NCBI RefSeq assembly: GCF_020169515.1
Contig: NZ_JAHMHW010000015.1
Location: 61,446-125,445 of the forward strand
DNA length: 64,000 nt
Source of the DNA: Paenibacillus vietnamensis
GTDB taxonomy: Bacteria; Bacillota; Bacilli; Paenibacillales; Paenibacillaceae
Direction of reading: 5' to 3'
Of this stretch, positions 1-8,997 are shown piece after piece. The position numbers were made by a program, and so were the translations under genes. The notes under the pieces were generated by a model. The model was not told where the DNA came from, did no database searches, and was given only the letters and a program-made list of their open reading frames with translations. Every line of letters begins with the position of its first letter. The stretch's first letter is position 1.

Positions 1-681
1 CGCGCCATCGTGAACGCCGGCGGGAAAGTCGTGCTGACAGGAAGGCGGGAGGAACAGCTGCGGTTCGCTTGCGAGGAGCTCGGCTCCGCCGCTTCCTGCA
101 TTCAACATGATATTACTCGTTTGGACACGATCCCCGGACTCGTCAGCGAGATGGAGGAACGGTTCGGACCGGTCGATATCCTGATCAACAATGCGGGCAA
201 TCATTTGAAGAAAAGCGTGGCGGAAACGAGCGACGAAGGCTTCGCGGAGGTGCTGATGACCCATGTGCAGGGAGGGTTCGCCCTGACGCGGGAGTTTGCA
301 GGCCGAATGGTTGCTCGGCAGTCGGGAGCGATTCTGTTCGTGAGCTCCATGGCAGCCATTATGGGTGTTCCGAACGTCATCGCCTATACCGCGGCCAAAA
401 CGGCGATAAGCGGCATGGTGAGGGGCCTCGCCAGCGAGCTTTCCCCTCACGGAGTAAGGGTAAATGCCATCGTTCCGGGTTGGATCGAGAGCGATATGAC
501 GAACAAGGCGTTCGCCGGCGATCCGGAGCGGGCCAGAAAAATTCTCTCCCGGACCCCGATGGGCCGTCTCGGCAGCCCCGAAGACATCGGCAACGCGGCC
601 GTCTATTTATGCTCGCCGGCGGCGCGTTTTGTCACGGGCGTGGATTTGCGTATCGACGGCGGGGCGGGAATCGGATTTTGA
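1..681 (+). CDS. Short-chain dehydrogenase/reductase (SDR), 5' end cut by window edge
   Basis: NAD(P)-dependent oxidoreductase of the classical SDR family; the substrate cannot be told. The reading frame is open from base 1, so the true start and most of the N-terminal TGxxxGxG cofactor motif lie outside the window. Visible are an NNAG motif (codons 63-66), the conserved Ser region (VSS, about codon 115) and the catalytic pair in AYTAAK (Tyr129, Lys133 of the fragment), followed by the usual PG(W) segment after the active site and a C-terminal IDGG motif. The 226 visible codons fit a normal ~250-residue enzyme. The 3' end overlaps the convergent germination permease gene by 50 bp. Confidence 0.9.
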   Translation, partial: RAIVNAGGKVVLTGRREEQLRFACEELGSAASCIQHDITRLDTIPGLVSEMEERFGPVDILINNAGNHLKKSVAETSDEGFAEVLMTHVQGGFALTREFAGRMVARQSGAILFVSSMAAIMGVPNVIAYTAAKTAISGMVRGLASELSPHGVRVNAIVPGWIESDMTNKAFAGDPERARKILSRTPMGRLGSPEDIGNAAVYLCSPAARFVTGVDLRIDGGAGIGF

Positions 682-1741
682 GGAGCATGACCGCATACAA
701 AACGGCCGGAATAATCCCGAGAAAAATCGGATTCATCATGAAACGCGTTGCCACGGTCTCCCCGAATTCCAAATGAGCCTGCCAGCTCGGGGGCAAAAAT
801 GCCGTTGCATAAATAACGCCCCCGACAGGCAGCAAAAACGTCCGGTAGCCCACAGGGAAGATTTGGGATAAGCCGAGAACTGCGGCCAGCAGCCATAACG
901 TAGCTTTCATGTAGATTCCCGCATAAAACAGCATAATGACAAGCGTATCGAACCGTTCGAAGACGTCCGCAATCTGGATCAGCTGAACGGTTTGCAGCAG
1001 CGGAACGGTGCTGATGTCTGTAAATTGATGCCCCAGCACCGAAATATTGATCACGCTGGTGATCAGGATAACAAAGCCTGCCGTAAAATAGGCCCGTAAC
1101 GAAGCTTTTGATACGCCTGCCTTGTCCGCTGCATATTTCCAGAAGATAAGAAAGATCATCATTTGGCCAAAAGGGAACCAGAGCGACTCCGAGCTTTCCA
1201 GCAGGATCGGACGGACCCCGTTTTCCATAACGGGGAGCAGGCGCTTCCAGTGGACGAGCCCGGAGACGAAGGTCATGGCGATCAATATCAAGTAGAAGAA
1301 TAAAACGCCTGCCACGATAAACTCCGCCAGCCGGAAAAAAATCTCGATTCCTTTCTTTAGCGCATATACGGAGAGCGCGACCATCACGAGCATAATAAGG
1401 GAAATCGGGGTCCGGGGAAGAATGGTCAGGACGGTCAGATCCCCAAAGTCCCGCAAATTCCGCATGGACTCGTAAATAAACAGAAGCACATAAAACAGGG
1501 CCAGCGCTTTTCCGGCAACCGTACCGAAATAGTGGATAAACAGCTCATTTAAGTTTTTGTCCGGTTCCTTTCGATGAATGGCCAAAAACATCAGGAGCAG
1601 CAAGCAGCCGAGCAGCATATTGCAGATCACGACGATCCAGGCGTTCTGCCCGGTCCTGATGCCGATTTCAAATAAAGGAGTGCTCCCGATTTGAAACAGG
1701 ATAATCATCGCGGCCAATTGATGCTTGCTGATTCTCTCCAT
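632..1741 (-). CDS. GerAB-type spore germination permease
   Basis: Integral membrane B subunit of a nutrient germinant receptor in the inner spore membrane (GerAB/YndE family, APC transporter fold), 369 aa. The sequence is a succession of hydrophobic helices, roughly ten, starting after a short MERISKHQLA-like N terminus typical of the family, and ends in a basic tail. It is the third gene of a minus-strand A-C-B set, but a 111-bp gap separates it from the C-subunit gene. That gap carries an AT-rich dyad, so it may have its own promoter. Its last 50 bp overlap the SDR gene tail to tail. The germinant cannot be predicted. Expression in the forespore is inferred from the family. Confidence 0.88.
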   Translation of the reverse strand: MERISKHQLAAMIILFQIGSTPLFEIGIRTGQNAWIVVICNMLLGCLLLLMFLAIHRKEPDKNLNELFIHYFGTVAGKALALFYVLLFIYESMRNLRDFGDLTVLTILPRTPISLIMLVMVALSVYALKKGIEIFFRLAEFIVAGVLFFYLILIAMTFVSGLVHWKRLLPVMENGVRPILLESSESLWFPFGQMMIFLIFWKYAADKAGVSKASLRAYFTAGFVILITSVINISVLGHQFTDISTVPLLQTVQLIQIADVFERFDTLVIMLFYAGIYMKATLWLLAAVLGLSQIFPVGYRTFLLPVGGVIYATAFLPPSWQAHLEFGETVATRFMMNPIFLGIIPAVLYAVMLLKIRFPPRRRYANPRP

Positions 1742-1774
1742 GTTCCTGCCTCCAGTCTCAATCTTATGTTCAAA

Positions 1775-1815
1775 TATAAGAAAGTATAAATTTTAACCCT
1801 TATACGATGCTTATA
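1775..1815. promoter_or_regulatory. AT-rich dyad upstream of GerAB-like gene
   Basis: Left arm TATAAGAAAGTATAA (1775-1789) and right arm TTATACGATGCTTATA (1800-1815) form an imperfect inverted repeat around a 10-nt spacer. Each half has the form TATAAG-N3/4-GTATAA. The left arm recurs exactly, as its reverse complement, at 37944-37958 upstream of dctP. It could be an operator or overlapping promoter elements. Confidence 0.45.
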
Positions 1816-1852
1816 TTTCACCGCGAAACGAACTTATGCCGCAAAGACGGCG

Positions 1853-3070
1853 TCAGTCGTTTACGCTAGCTGAAATTTTCGAGAACGAGTCATTGATCAT
1901 GCCGGTCCGGCGAATAGCTACCCGTACCCCAACATCCAATTTGATCTTCGCGAATTCCTGCTCCCAGCTCTTCCCCAGCTGCTTCCATTCTTGCGGATAT
2001 TTGCGGTGGAAGGCGTCGCCGAAGCCGAGAACGTCTGCCTGCATCCCCGCGACGGCCCGATACGATTGCTCGACATCGGCTTTGATCTTCTGCTGGATAT
2101 ATCCGTTTAATTCCTTGATCGTTTCAGGCTTTTTTAAATCCAGGCTGCAAGGCGTTTCGTATAAGCTGCCTTTCGCCTCGATCTCGACGGACATCGTTAG
2201 CTGGCCGTTCGACAAGCTCGGCTTCAGCTTCGTCCGGGAGCTTTCCACGAAAAAAGAAGAGAGCTGCCCGTCCGCGCCGTCCCCTTTGCAGGGGAAAGTT
2301 ACGATCGTGTTTTTCATGCGGTTTGTCATCCAGGCAATGCCGAAGCTTTCCTTCAGGCTTAACCAGCCCGTGAACCGGTTCTGCTTAAATACGCCGATTC
2401 TGCTTAACTTCAGGACGGCGGAGCTTCGTGTTTTCTTAAGCGCGTCCAGAGATTTTTGATTTTCCTGCACTCCCGAAACTTTAATTTCCGACAAGGTGGC
2501 GCTTTGCGAAGGATTGGTGACGGAGGAAATAAATTCGTGTAGCCTCGACGGGGCCAGATTCGATTGCCGGCCGCCCTGTCCGCTCAGCAGGCTGGAGATC
2601 AAAATGCCAGGAACGGGATCCATCGTCGTCAGCACCTCCAGGACGTCCTGCCCTTGTCCCTCCGTGACGAGAATATATGCATTTTCCCTCGTTTCATTGC
2701 TTCTCAGATATGTGTCCAGAATTTGATCGACTCCGTAAGTAGCGGCACGCCTGCCCAGGATGATGACGCGGGTATGGGCGAAGAAGAGGCGGCGGGGCGT
2801 TTCGAAATCCTTCTTCTGGCTGGCTTCCCCGATCGTCCTTCCTTTCGACGAGAAGACGGTAACCGGCGCTTCGCTGCCGCCTCCGCCTGACGCTCCCTGC
2901 GACGTCCGCGGGATGATGACCTGGTAAGTGACCGTCCACTGATTGGCTTCGTCCAAATCATAAGCGACCGCGCTTACGATGCCTAACCGGTTCAGCTCGG
3001 TCTGGTTCCAGCAGCCGCCGGCAAGCATGGAAACGAGGAAGCATAAGAGCAGTATTCCGAGTCGCTTCAT
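1853..3070 (-). CDS. GerAC-type germination lipoprotein (Ger(x)C family)
   Basis: C subunit of the nutrient germinant receptor, an exported lipoprotein held on the outer face of the inner spore membrane. It has 405 aa with an N-terminal signal ending in a lipobox LAGGC (Cys20) followed by WNQTELN, a hallmark start for Ger(x)C proteins (CW.. .EL). The C-terminal part (about 220-400), with FKQNRFTGWL and the closing repeats, matches the family domain layout. The start is supported by a GGAGAGAGG ribosome site just upstream. It lies 20 bp after the A-subunit gene and is almost certainly cotranscribed with it. Confidence 0.92.
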   Translation of the reverse strand: MKRLGILLLCFLVSMLAGGCWNQTELNRLGIVSAVAYDLDEANQWTVTYQVIIPRTSQGASGGGGSEAPVTVFSSKGRTIGEASQKKDFETPRRLFFAHTRVIILGRRAATYGVDQILDTYLRSNETRENAYILVTEGQGQDVLEVLTTMDPVPGILISSLLSGQGGRQSNLAPSRLHEFISSVTNPSQSATLSEIKVSGVQENQKSLDALKKTRSSAVLKLSRIGVFKQNRFTGWLSLKESFGIAWMTNRMKNTIVTFPCKGDGADGQLSSFFVESSRTKLKPSLSNGQLTMSVEIEAKGSLYETPCSLDLKKPETIKELNGYIQQKIKADVEQSYRAVAGMQADVLGFGDAFHRKYPQEWKQLGKSWEQEFAKIKLDVGVRVAIRRTGMINDSFSKISASVND

Positions 3071-3090
3071 TTCCTCTCTCCTTTAAGCAG

Positions 3091-4695
3091 TCAGGTCTTC
3101 CTTTCGCTTTCGTCGCCGGACCGGTCAGGCCGCGGCTTCGGTTTTTGCCGGACGATGCTGCCTTTTTTTGAGATGAGCCGGGGTCTGGTGATCATCATCC
3201 ACCACGGGGCCCGGAATACGCTGTCTTTTAAATTGCCGGGCACAAGCGGAGCCACCGGAGCGAGGTATGGAACGCCGAAGGAGCGGATGCTCAGCATATG
3301 GATGATCAGAAACAGCAGTCCGGACATAATGCCGAAAAAACCCATCGTCGCCGCCAGAAACATCAGCACGAAACGAATCAGCCGTGCAGCGATTGCGATA
3401 TTAAACGCCGGTACGACGAAGCTGGATATCGCCGTAAAAGCTACTACAATAACCATTGCCGCCGATACGAGGCCTGCTTCCACGGCCGCCTGCCCCAGAA
3501 CGAGTGCCCCTACAATCGAGATCGCAGAACCGATTGCCCTTGGCAGCCGGACTCCGGCTTCCCTAAGCACCTCAAAGGTGACTTCCATCATTAACGCTTC
3601 GAAGAAGGCGGGAAAAGGAATGCCTTCCCTTTGCGCCGCAAGGCTGACCAGAAGGGTCGTCGGGATCATTTCCTGATGATAAGTTGTGACGGCAATATAA
3701 ATGGACGGAAGCACCATCGAGATCGTAAAGGCGCATATGCGCAAAATTCTCAAAAAGGAAGAAATATCAAATCGTTGATAATAGTCCTCGCTGGCAATAA
3801 AAAATTTAAAAAAGGTAATCGGAAGCAGCAGCACAAACGGCGTCCCGTCCACTAACAGGGCAACCTGGCCTTCCAGCAGGGCGGCCGCGACGCTGTCCGG
3901 ACGCTCCGTATTAATCATCGTCGGAAACGGAGTGAAGGTTTTATCCTGGATGAATTCCTCCAGGTAGCCGCTCTCCAATATGCTGTCCGTGTCGATGCGG
4001 TCAAGCCGTTCCAGCACCTCGCCCACCACGGTATCGTCGGCGATTCCGTTAATGTACATGACGCTGACGTCGGTCCGGGTGATGCGTCCGATTTTGCGGT
4101 CGATTTTCCATAGACGGGGGCTTTTGATTTTTCGCCGGAGAAGGGCTACGTTGGTGCCGATATTTTCGGTAAACCCTTCCTTTGGACCGCGGATAACGGT
4201 TTGGGTCGCCGGCTCTTCGACGCCTCTTTGCTCCCATTTGGAGGAGCTTGCGGAAATGCCGTGCTGCCAGCCTTCGGCGAGAATGACGGTATGCCCGCCG
4301 TATAAGGTGGACATTAAGTCCGTAAAGGTATGTATGGTGTTTGTGCTTCCGACGGTCAAAACCCGGTCCTTGACGAAGGCGAAAGAATCGATGCCGCCCG
4401 GTTGTCCGGCTGCCGCCGCATCCGCCTCCTGCATTAACGGCTTTACGATATTTTCATTGACGATAAAAGAATCCGTCAGGCCGTCGATGAACACGACGGC
4501 GAACGTCATGCCGCCGAGCCCGTGAAAGCTTCGAACGGTGAAATCCGAGCTGTTGCCCGTCAGCGATGCAATGGTTTCCGTATTTTGCACGAGGCTTGCC
4601 GAAAGCTTCTCCGGCAGCAGAAGGTCCGTTTGCGCATGCTGCTGCGGATACTCCCGTTTTTTTGCTAACCGCTTCATGAATTTGTACATGATCAA
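3091..4695 (-). CDS. GerAA-type spore germination protein
   Basis: A subunit of the nutrient germinant receptor (GerAA/SpoVAF family), 534 aa. The family layout is clear: a soluble N-terminal half of about 250 residues (with the DVSVMYINGIAD and DTDSILESGYLEEFI segments) followed by a membrane domain with about five helices and the conserved PSIYIAVTTYHQEMIPTTLL stretch, then a basic tail. It is the first gene of the minus-strand germination set, divergent from the helicase gene. The start codon could be the ATG at 4695 or the second ATG two codons later. The gene order A-C-B differs from the B. subtilis gerA order A-B-C but is common in Paenibacillaceae. Confidence 0.93.
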   Translation of the reverse strand: MIMYKFMKRLAKKREYPQQHAQTDLLLPEKLSASLVQNTETIASLTGNSSDFTVRSFHGLGGMTFAVVFIDGLTDSFIVNENIVKPLMQEADAAAAGQPGGIDSFAFVKDRVLTVGSTNTIHTFTDLMSTLYGGHTVILAEGWQHGISASSSKWEQRGVEEPATQTVIRGPKEGFTENIGTNVALLRRKIKSPRLWKIDRKIGRITRTDVSVMYINGIADDTVVGEVLERLDRIDTDSILESGYLEEFIQDKTFTPFPTMINTERPDSVAAALLEGQVALLVDGTPFVLLLPITFFKFFIASEDYYQRFDISSFLRILRICAFTISMVLPSIYIAVTTYHQEMIPTTLLVSLAAQREGIPFPAFFEALMMEVTFEVLREAGVRLPRAIGSAISIVGALVLGQAAVEAGLVSAAMVIVVAFTAISSFVVPAFNIAIAARLIRFVLMFLAATMGFFGIMSGLLFLIIHMLSIRSFGVPYLAPVAPLVPGNLKDSVFRAPWWMMITRPRLISKKGSIVRQKPKPRPDRSGDESERKT

Positions 4696-4806
4696 TGTCC
4701 GCCTTGGCTACAGGTATAACCAGTATTTTCCCACGGAAGCGCCGGATTATTCCTTTTTTTCCGAACCGCACGATTGCTGACCGGCGCCAATATTCCCCGG
4801 ACCCGT

Positions 4807-4814
4807 GCTATAAT
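4807..4814 (+). promoter_or_regulatory. Extended -10 promoter upstream of NERD helicase
   Basis: A perfect TATAAT (4809-4814) preceded by TG-like spacing (GTGCTATAAT) lies about 48 bp before the helicase start. No convincing -35 hexamer at 17 bp is seen, so this would be an extended -10 type sigma-A promoter. Confidence 0.4.
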
Positions 4815-4862
4815 GTAAGAAAAGCGTTGAAGCAAATACGGCTGAAATTGAGGTGGGGAACG

Positions 4863-6785
4863 ATGGCATACATGGTACCGGAGGCGATCCGGACGAGCGC
4901 GGCGGCGGGGGAACGGTTATTGTACCGGGCGCTGAAGGAGCATTTGCCAAGCGATTATGTCGTCTATTTCGAGCCGGAAATCGACGGAGAACGGCCTTCG
5001 TTCGTCATTATAGGTCCCGATCTGGGCTTGGTCGTTCTGGAGGTGCTGGACTATACGAGGTCCGCACTCATCGAAGCCGGCCGTGAGGAATGGCAGGTAT
5101 ACACGGCGGCCGGACAGCTGGAAGCCGTCATGAACCCGTACCGGCAGGCAAGAGCAAGCGTACGGCATGTTGCGGACCGGCTTAAGCGGGATGAGCGGCT
5201 CACGCTGGCGAAGGGCAAGCTCCAAGGGCAGCTGAAGTTCCCGCACGGCTTCGGGACGGTATTCCCAAGGATGAAGCGGAAAGACTTTCGCGAAGCGGAT
5301 CTGTACGAGGTGATCCCGGAGGCCTTCGTGCTGTGCCGCGACGAGATCGATCCCGAGGAGGACGGATTTTCCGCCGATGCGCTTATCGAGAGGATCCATG
5401 GCATGTTCGAGTCGTGGCGGCGCACGCGGTATATTTTAACGAAGGAAGATATTTCGGCGGTCCGCAGCCACCTCGTGCCCGAGGTTCGGCTGAGCACCGA
5501 ATTCCGGCGTCCGGCGGGCGGGCAGGAGCAGCTCGTCTTGTCGATGCAGCCGGTTAAGGAGCTCGATCTGCATCAGGAAACGATTGCGAAGCAGCTCGGC
5601 GACCGCCATCGCCTGATCCGCGGCGTCGCCGGCAGCGGCAAAACGCTTGTGCTGGCCACCCGTGCGAATATGCTCGCGAAGCATTATCCGGATTGGCGCA
5701 TTCTCGTGTTATGCAGCAGCATCCCGTTGTCGCAAAGCCTCAAGCAGACGATCGGCCGGATGATGGACGAGCCGGAGGATCTGCTGGACTGGATCAGGCT
5801 GGCGGAGCAGAAGGAAGGAAAACCACTGAAGAACAACGTGGAGGTGTACAACTTCCATGAATGGCTGAGGAAAGCGCTGAACGCGCGGGATACGGACATT
5901 CCGATGCTGATCGGCAAGCTGGAGCGGAAGGAAGCGATTCTTCCGGCCTACGAAGCGATTCTGATCGACGAGGGCCAGGATTTTCAGCCGGGCTGGCTGA
6001 AGCTGCTTAGTCTGCTGCTCAACCCGTCTACGCAAAATCTGCTGCTGGTGGAGGACCGGGCGCAGTCGTACATGAAGCGGAAATCGAGCCTGCTGAAGGA
6101 AACGGGCCTGGATTTCCGGGGAAGGTCGCGCGTCCTCTCGGTGAACTACCGCAATACCGCCCAGATCGCCCGGTTCGCGTGGGATTTTTACCGGAAGCAT
6201 TCCCTTATGCAGGGCAGGGTGCTGTACGGCTCGGTAAAGGGGATGGAAATTATTCCCCCTCAAAGCGCGAAGAGAAACGGTCCGGAGCCTTCGGTCTTGC
6301 GCTGCGGCAGCTTCCAGGAAGAGCTGCGCGGCGTCATCCGGCAAATCGAATATTTGCATAATGAGCATAAGGTGCCGTTTTCCGATATGGCGATTTTGTA
6401 CCGGGTCAAAGACAATTACCATTCTTCCTTTGCCGACGGGATCCGCAGGGCGCTGAACGCTCAGGGGCTTCCGTTTCAGTGGCTCACCGAAGAGAGCGGC
6501 ACGGCTCAGAATGAGCTGACCTCCATCGGTGCGCTTAACGTGTCGGAGATCGAGGGAGCGAAGGGGCTCGATTTCCGGGCGGTGTTCATCGTTAATGCCG
6601 AGAACATGCCTTTTTCGCTGGAAGAGGTGGAGGAGCGCGAGGTATCGCTGTTCTATGTCGCCATGACCCGCGCGCTGGAGTGGCTGCATATTTCGTACAG
6701 CGGCGATTCGCGATATACGCTTTACCTGGACGAGGTGCGGCAGGAGCAGGCTGAGCCTCAGCGGACGGACAAGCTGCTCGGATAA
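4863..6785 (+). CDS. NERD-domain UvrD/Rep-like superfamily 1 helicase
   Basis: Predicted ATP-dependent DNA helicase with an N-terminal nuclease-related (NERD) domain, 640 aa. Residues about 10-125 form the NERD-like part (GERLLYRALKE, then VVLEV). Helicase motif I (Walker A) is GVAGSGKT near residue 255. Motif II is IDEGQDF near 367. The C-terminal RecA-like half holds EGAKGLDFRAVF (about 563) and a motif VI-like YVAMTRA near 598. The ATG at 4863 is chosen because a GAGGTGGGG site precedes it; the frame stays open upstream to 4695 without a ribosome site. Likely role: DNA repair or processing, inferred only from the family. A hairpin and U-run follow the gene. Confidence 0.9.
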   Translation: MAYMVPEAIRTSAAAGERLLYRALKEHLPSDYVVYFEPEIDGERPSFVIIGPDLGLVVLEVLDYTRSALIEAGREEWQVYTAAGQLEAVMNPYRQARASVRHVADRLKRDERLTLAKGKLQGQLKFPHGFGTVFPRMKRKDFREADLYEVIPEAFVLCRDEIDPEEDGFSADALIERIHGMFESWRRTRYILTKEDISAVRSHLVPEVRLSTEFRRPAGGQEQLVLSMQPVKELDLHQETIAKQLGDRHRLIRGVAGSGKTLVLATRANMLAKHYPDWRILVLCSSIPLSQSLKQTIGRMMDEPEDLLDWIRLAEQKEGKPLKNNVEVYNFHEWLRKALNARDTDIPMLIGKLERKEAILPAYEAILIDEGQDFQPGWLKLLSLLLNPSTQNLLLVEDRAQSYMKRKSSLLKETGLDFRGRSRVLSVNYRNTAQIARFAWDFYRKHSLMQGRVLYGSVKGMEIIPPQSAKRNGPEPSVLRCGSFQEELRGVIRQIEYLHNEHKVPFSDMAILYRVKDNYHSSFADGIRRALNAQGLPFQWLTEESGTAQNELTSIGALNVSEIEGAKGLDFRAVFIVNAENMPFSLEEVEEREVSLFYVAMTRALEWLHISYSGDSRYTLYLDEVRQEQAEPQRTDKLLG

Positions 6786-6798
6786 AATCGGTCAGAAA

Positions 6799-6841
6799 GA
6801 GAGGTGTTACAGGGCGAACGGCCTTGTGCGCCTCTTTTTTA
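6799..6841 (+). terminator. Rho-independent terminator after helicase gene
   Basis: GAGGTG...GCGCCTC forms an imperfect stem with an internal loop, followed directly by TTTTTT, 14-55 bp after the helicase stop codon. Confidence 0.6.
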
Positions 6842-6875
6842 TTACCTTCTGCACCGGTTTTTGGAAATTTTTTCT

Positions 6876-6905
6876 TTGTCGATCCTGCTTCCATACATTT
6901 ATAAT
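6876..6905 (+). promoter_or_regulatory. Sigma-A promoter of deacetylase-methyltransferase pair
   Basis: TTGTCG (6876-6881), 18 bp, then a perfect TATAAT (6900-6905), about 39 bp before the deacetylase start. Confidence 0.55.
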
Positions 6906-6943
6906 GGACTCAGAATATTCCAATAACCTGCGGGAGGCGATCC

Positions 6944-7780
6944 ATGTTGAAAATGTTGTTCACGGTTGATGTAGAGGATTGGTTTTGCAGCCCGGATCTG
7001 CCGCTTTCGGAATGGGAGACTTGCCCGATCCGGCTGGAGAGGCCGACGCACCGGCTGCTGGATCTGCTGGACGAACATGGAGCGGAGGGAACCTTCTTCG
7101 TGCTCGGATGGATCGCGGAGAAAAGGCCTGAGCTGGTCAAGGAGATCCACAGAAGAGGGCATGAAATCGCCTCGCACGGCTACGCCCATCGGCTGGTTCA
7201 CCGGCAAACCCCGCAGGAATTCAAGCAGGATATCAAACATTCGAAGGAGATGCTGGAGCAGCTGACGGGAACCGAGGTCCGCGGCTACCGGGCGCCATGC
7301 TTCTCGATGACGGATTGGGGGCTCGAGCTGCTGGGGGAGGAAGGCTTCGCTTACGATTCCAGCATCATGCCGAATTCGTTTAATCCGGACGGTTCAAGAG
7401 TCGAGCTGACCAAGGATGCACCGCCTTCTTTTCCAATCGACAAAAGCCTGTGGGAGATCCCGCTTCCTTCGTATCGCGCAGGCGGAATGAAAATTCCGTG
7501 GGGCGGGGGAGGGTATTTTCGCCTGTATCCGTATCGTCTCTTTCGCACCGGGGCGGAGAAGCTGATGCGTCAAAATGGCTCCTTCGTCTTCTATATCCAT
7601 CCGTATGACCTCGATCGCGATCAGCCCCGCAAGCTCGGAACGACTTGGGCTAACGTCATTAGAAGGTATTACGGCTTGGGCGATACAAACCGCAAGCTCG
7701 GGCGGCTGCTGTCCGACTACTCCTGTACGTCGATCCGCCGCCAATATCCGCACATAGGGGAGCTGGCCGCATGCGAATGA
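6944..7780 (+). CDS. Polysaccharide deacetylase family protein (XrtA/DUF3473-like subgroup)
   Basis: Predicted carbohydrate-esterase-4 type N-deacetylase, 278 aa. Visible NodB-type motifs: TVDVED (metal Asp and start of barrel, residues 7-12), EGTFFVLG (about 49-56), HEIASHGYAH (metal His motif, about 73-82), and the RGYRAPCFS segment (about 114). The C-terminal FYIHPYDLD is the closing His motif. The TFFVLGW and FRLYPYR features resemble deacetylases found in exopolysaccharide clusters rather than secreted chitin deacetylases. No signal peptide is present, so it is probably cytoplasmic. GGGAGGCGATCC precedes the ATG. It overlaps the following methyltransferase by 10 bp, suggesting translational coupling. 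Confidence 0.88.
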   Translation: MLKMLFTVDVEDWFCSPDLPLSEWETCPIRLERPTHRLLDLLDEHGAEGTFFVLGWIAEKRPELVKEIHRRGHEIASHGYAHRLVHRQTPQEFKQDIKHSKEMLEQLTGTEVRGYRAPCFSMTDWGLELLGEEGFAYDSSIMPNSFNPDGSRVELTKDAPPSFPIDKSLWEIPLPSYRAGGMKIPWGGGGYFRLYPYRLFRTGAEKLMRQNGSFVFYIHPYDLDRDQPRKLGTTWANVIRRYYGLGDTNRKLGRLLSDYSCTSIRRQYPHIGELAACE

Positions 7781-8691
7781 AAGCCGAAATCGTGCGGAGC
7801 CGCCGGCTGCTCGAGGGTGCCGCTTACCTGTTCGGACAAGAAGCGGGCGTGAAGCTGGATGGATGGCAGGCTCCGGATGAAGAAGTTTGGGAAGGGCTCG
7901 CGGCGGGTGGAGCGGTTACGCCGGAGCGGCGGCTTGCGGATACGGCGTTCGGGTATACCTGTTACGAATATTACCGGCAGCTGCATGCACCGGGCTTCTT
8001 TGACGTTTTGCTGCTGCGGGAAGCCGAAGGCCGGGTCAAAATAGCCGACATCTGCTGCGGTGGAGGAGCCACGATCCATGCGCTGATTGGCGGCGAAGAG
8101 AGGGAGCTCGTCAGCGGAATCGACGAGAGCGAAGCTCAAATCGGCTTGCTCCAAGAGTTGTTAGGCCGTGGATCGCAGGTGCTCGTCAGCGGAAAAGAAG
8201 CTGTTCAAGCTCAGAATGGCTTGCTTCAAGCATTGATTGGCGAAGGGGCGGCTGAAAAGGGCCGGGTGTCTGCGATAACGGGCGACGCCCACCAATTGCC
8301 CTGGGGAGACGCGGCCTTTGACATGGCGGTATGCCGGACGGCGCTGCAATACTTGGACGTCGGACGGGCACTGGCCGAAATGCACCGTATTCTGGCTCCG
8401 CAGGGAAAGCTGTTTCTGCTCGTCCACGGTTCGGGTTACGGGCTGGATTACATGCTGGCGCGCAAGGGACTGTTCCGTCTAAAAACGTATGCCTTTTTGG
8501 CGCATAAGCTATCCGCGCGGCAAAGGCCGGCTGCCCCTTTTCTCCGCTCGCAGTCGCGTTTTTTGACGATGCGGGGCTTGGAGGCTTCGCTGCGGCAGGC
8601 GGGCTTCAGCGAGATACAGCTGCATACGGAGCCGAGGCGCGGGGTATTCGGTTTGTTTCCCGTCTACTTCGCCGCGGTAGCAACAAAATGA
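7771..8691 (+). CDS. Class I SAM-dependent methyltransferase with internal duplication
   Basis: Predicted methyltransferase of unknown substrate, 306 aa. The SAM-binding motif I is ADICCGGGATI (about residues 91-101). A later DAAFDMAVCRTALQYLD segment matches the post-motif found in Methyltransf_11-type enzymes, and EMHRILAPQGKLFLLVHG follows. Between motif I and that segment are two adjacent 25-residue copies beginning LVSGIDESEAQ and LVSGKEAVQAQ, both ending in LLQ(E/A)L-type sequence. This is a tandem duplication of the part that normally follows strand beta-2, and it makes the loop longer than usual. The start lies inside the deacetylase gene, so the two are likely coupled. The C-terminal part is hydrophobic and basic. 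Confidence 0.82.
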   Translation: MRMKAEIVRSRRLLEGAAYLFGQEAGVKLDGWQAPDEEVWEGLAAGGAVTPERRLADTAFGYTCYEYYRQLHAPGFFDVLLLREAEGRVKIADICCGGGATIHALIGGEERELVSGIDESEAQIGLLQELLGRGSQVLVSGKEAVQAQNGLLQALIGEGAAEKGRVSAITGDAHQLPWGDAAFDMAVCRTALQYLDVGRALAEMHRILAPQGKLFLLVHGSGYGLDYMLARKGLFRLKTYAFLAHKLSARQRPAAPFLRSQSRFLTMRGLEASLRQAGFSEIQLHTEPRRGVFGLFPVYFAAVATK

Positions 8692-8736
8692 TATTAACCG
8701 CCGTACTACATCATTGAGCCAGGAGTGTATTCGGGA

Positions 8737-8997
8737 ATGACAAAGAAACAAGTGATTTACAGTACAATTTGCTCTCTCGTTATTGCTGCTGCATTGGATT
8801 TGGGACTATTTGCAGTTCTAGGGGCGCTTCTAATGCTGCAGACCCCTGATGATTTCGATTCCATAAATTCAAACAATTATTTTGTCGTCATTCATTATCA
8901 GTTTGTTTGGTATCACTATCTAATCGAAGTGGCTGCTGTATTTGGAATGTTCGCCGTCGCAGCGTTTTTTCTAAATAGAAAACATAGATGGAAATAG
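8737..8997 (+). CDS. Small membrane protein of unknown function
   Basis: Not recognised. An 86-aa protein with two predicted membrane helices (about residues 7-30 and 62-80) and an FDSINSNNYF polar loop between them, ending in a basic tail. The ATG at 8737 is chosen since AGGAG lies 11 bp before it; a GTG four codons upstream has no ribosome site. Base composition is clearly more AT-rich than the neighbouring genes, which may mean separate acquisition. Confidence 0.6.
   Translation: MTKKQVIYSTICSLVIAAALDLGLFAVLGALLMLQTPDDFDSINSNNYFVVIHYQFVWYHYLIEVAAVFGMFAVAAFFLNRKHRWK

Noticed and set aside
5709..6689. Open frame (326 codons) on the minus strand
   Set aside because: Antisense to the NERD helicase; His/Arg/Leu-rich and motif-free.
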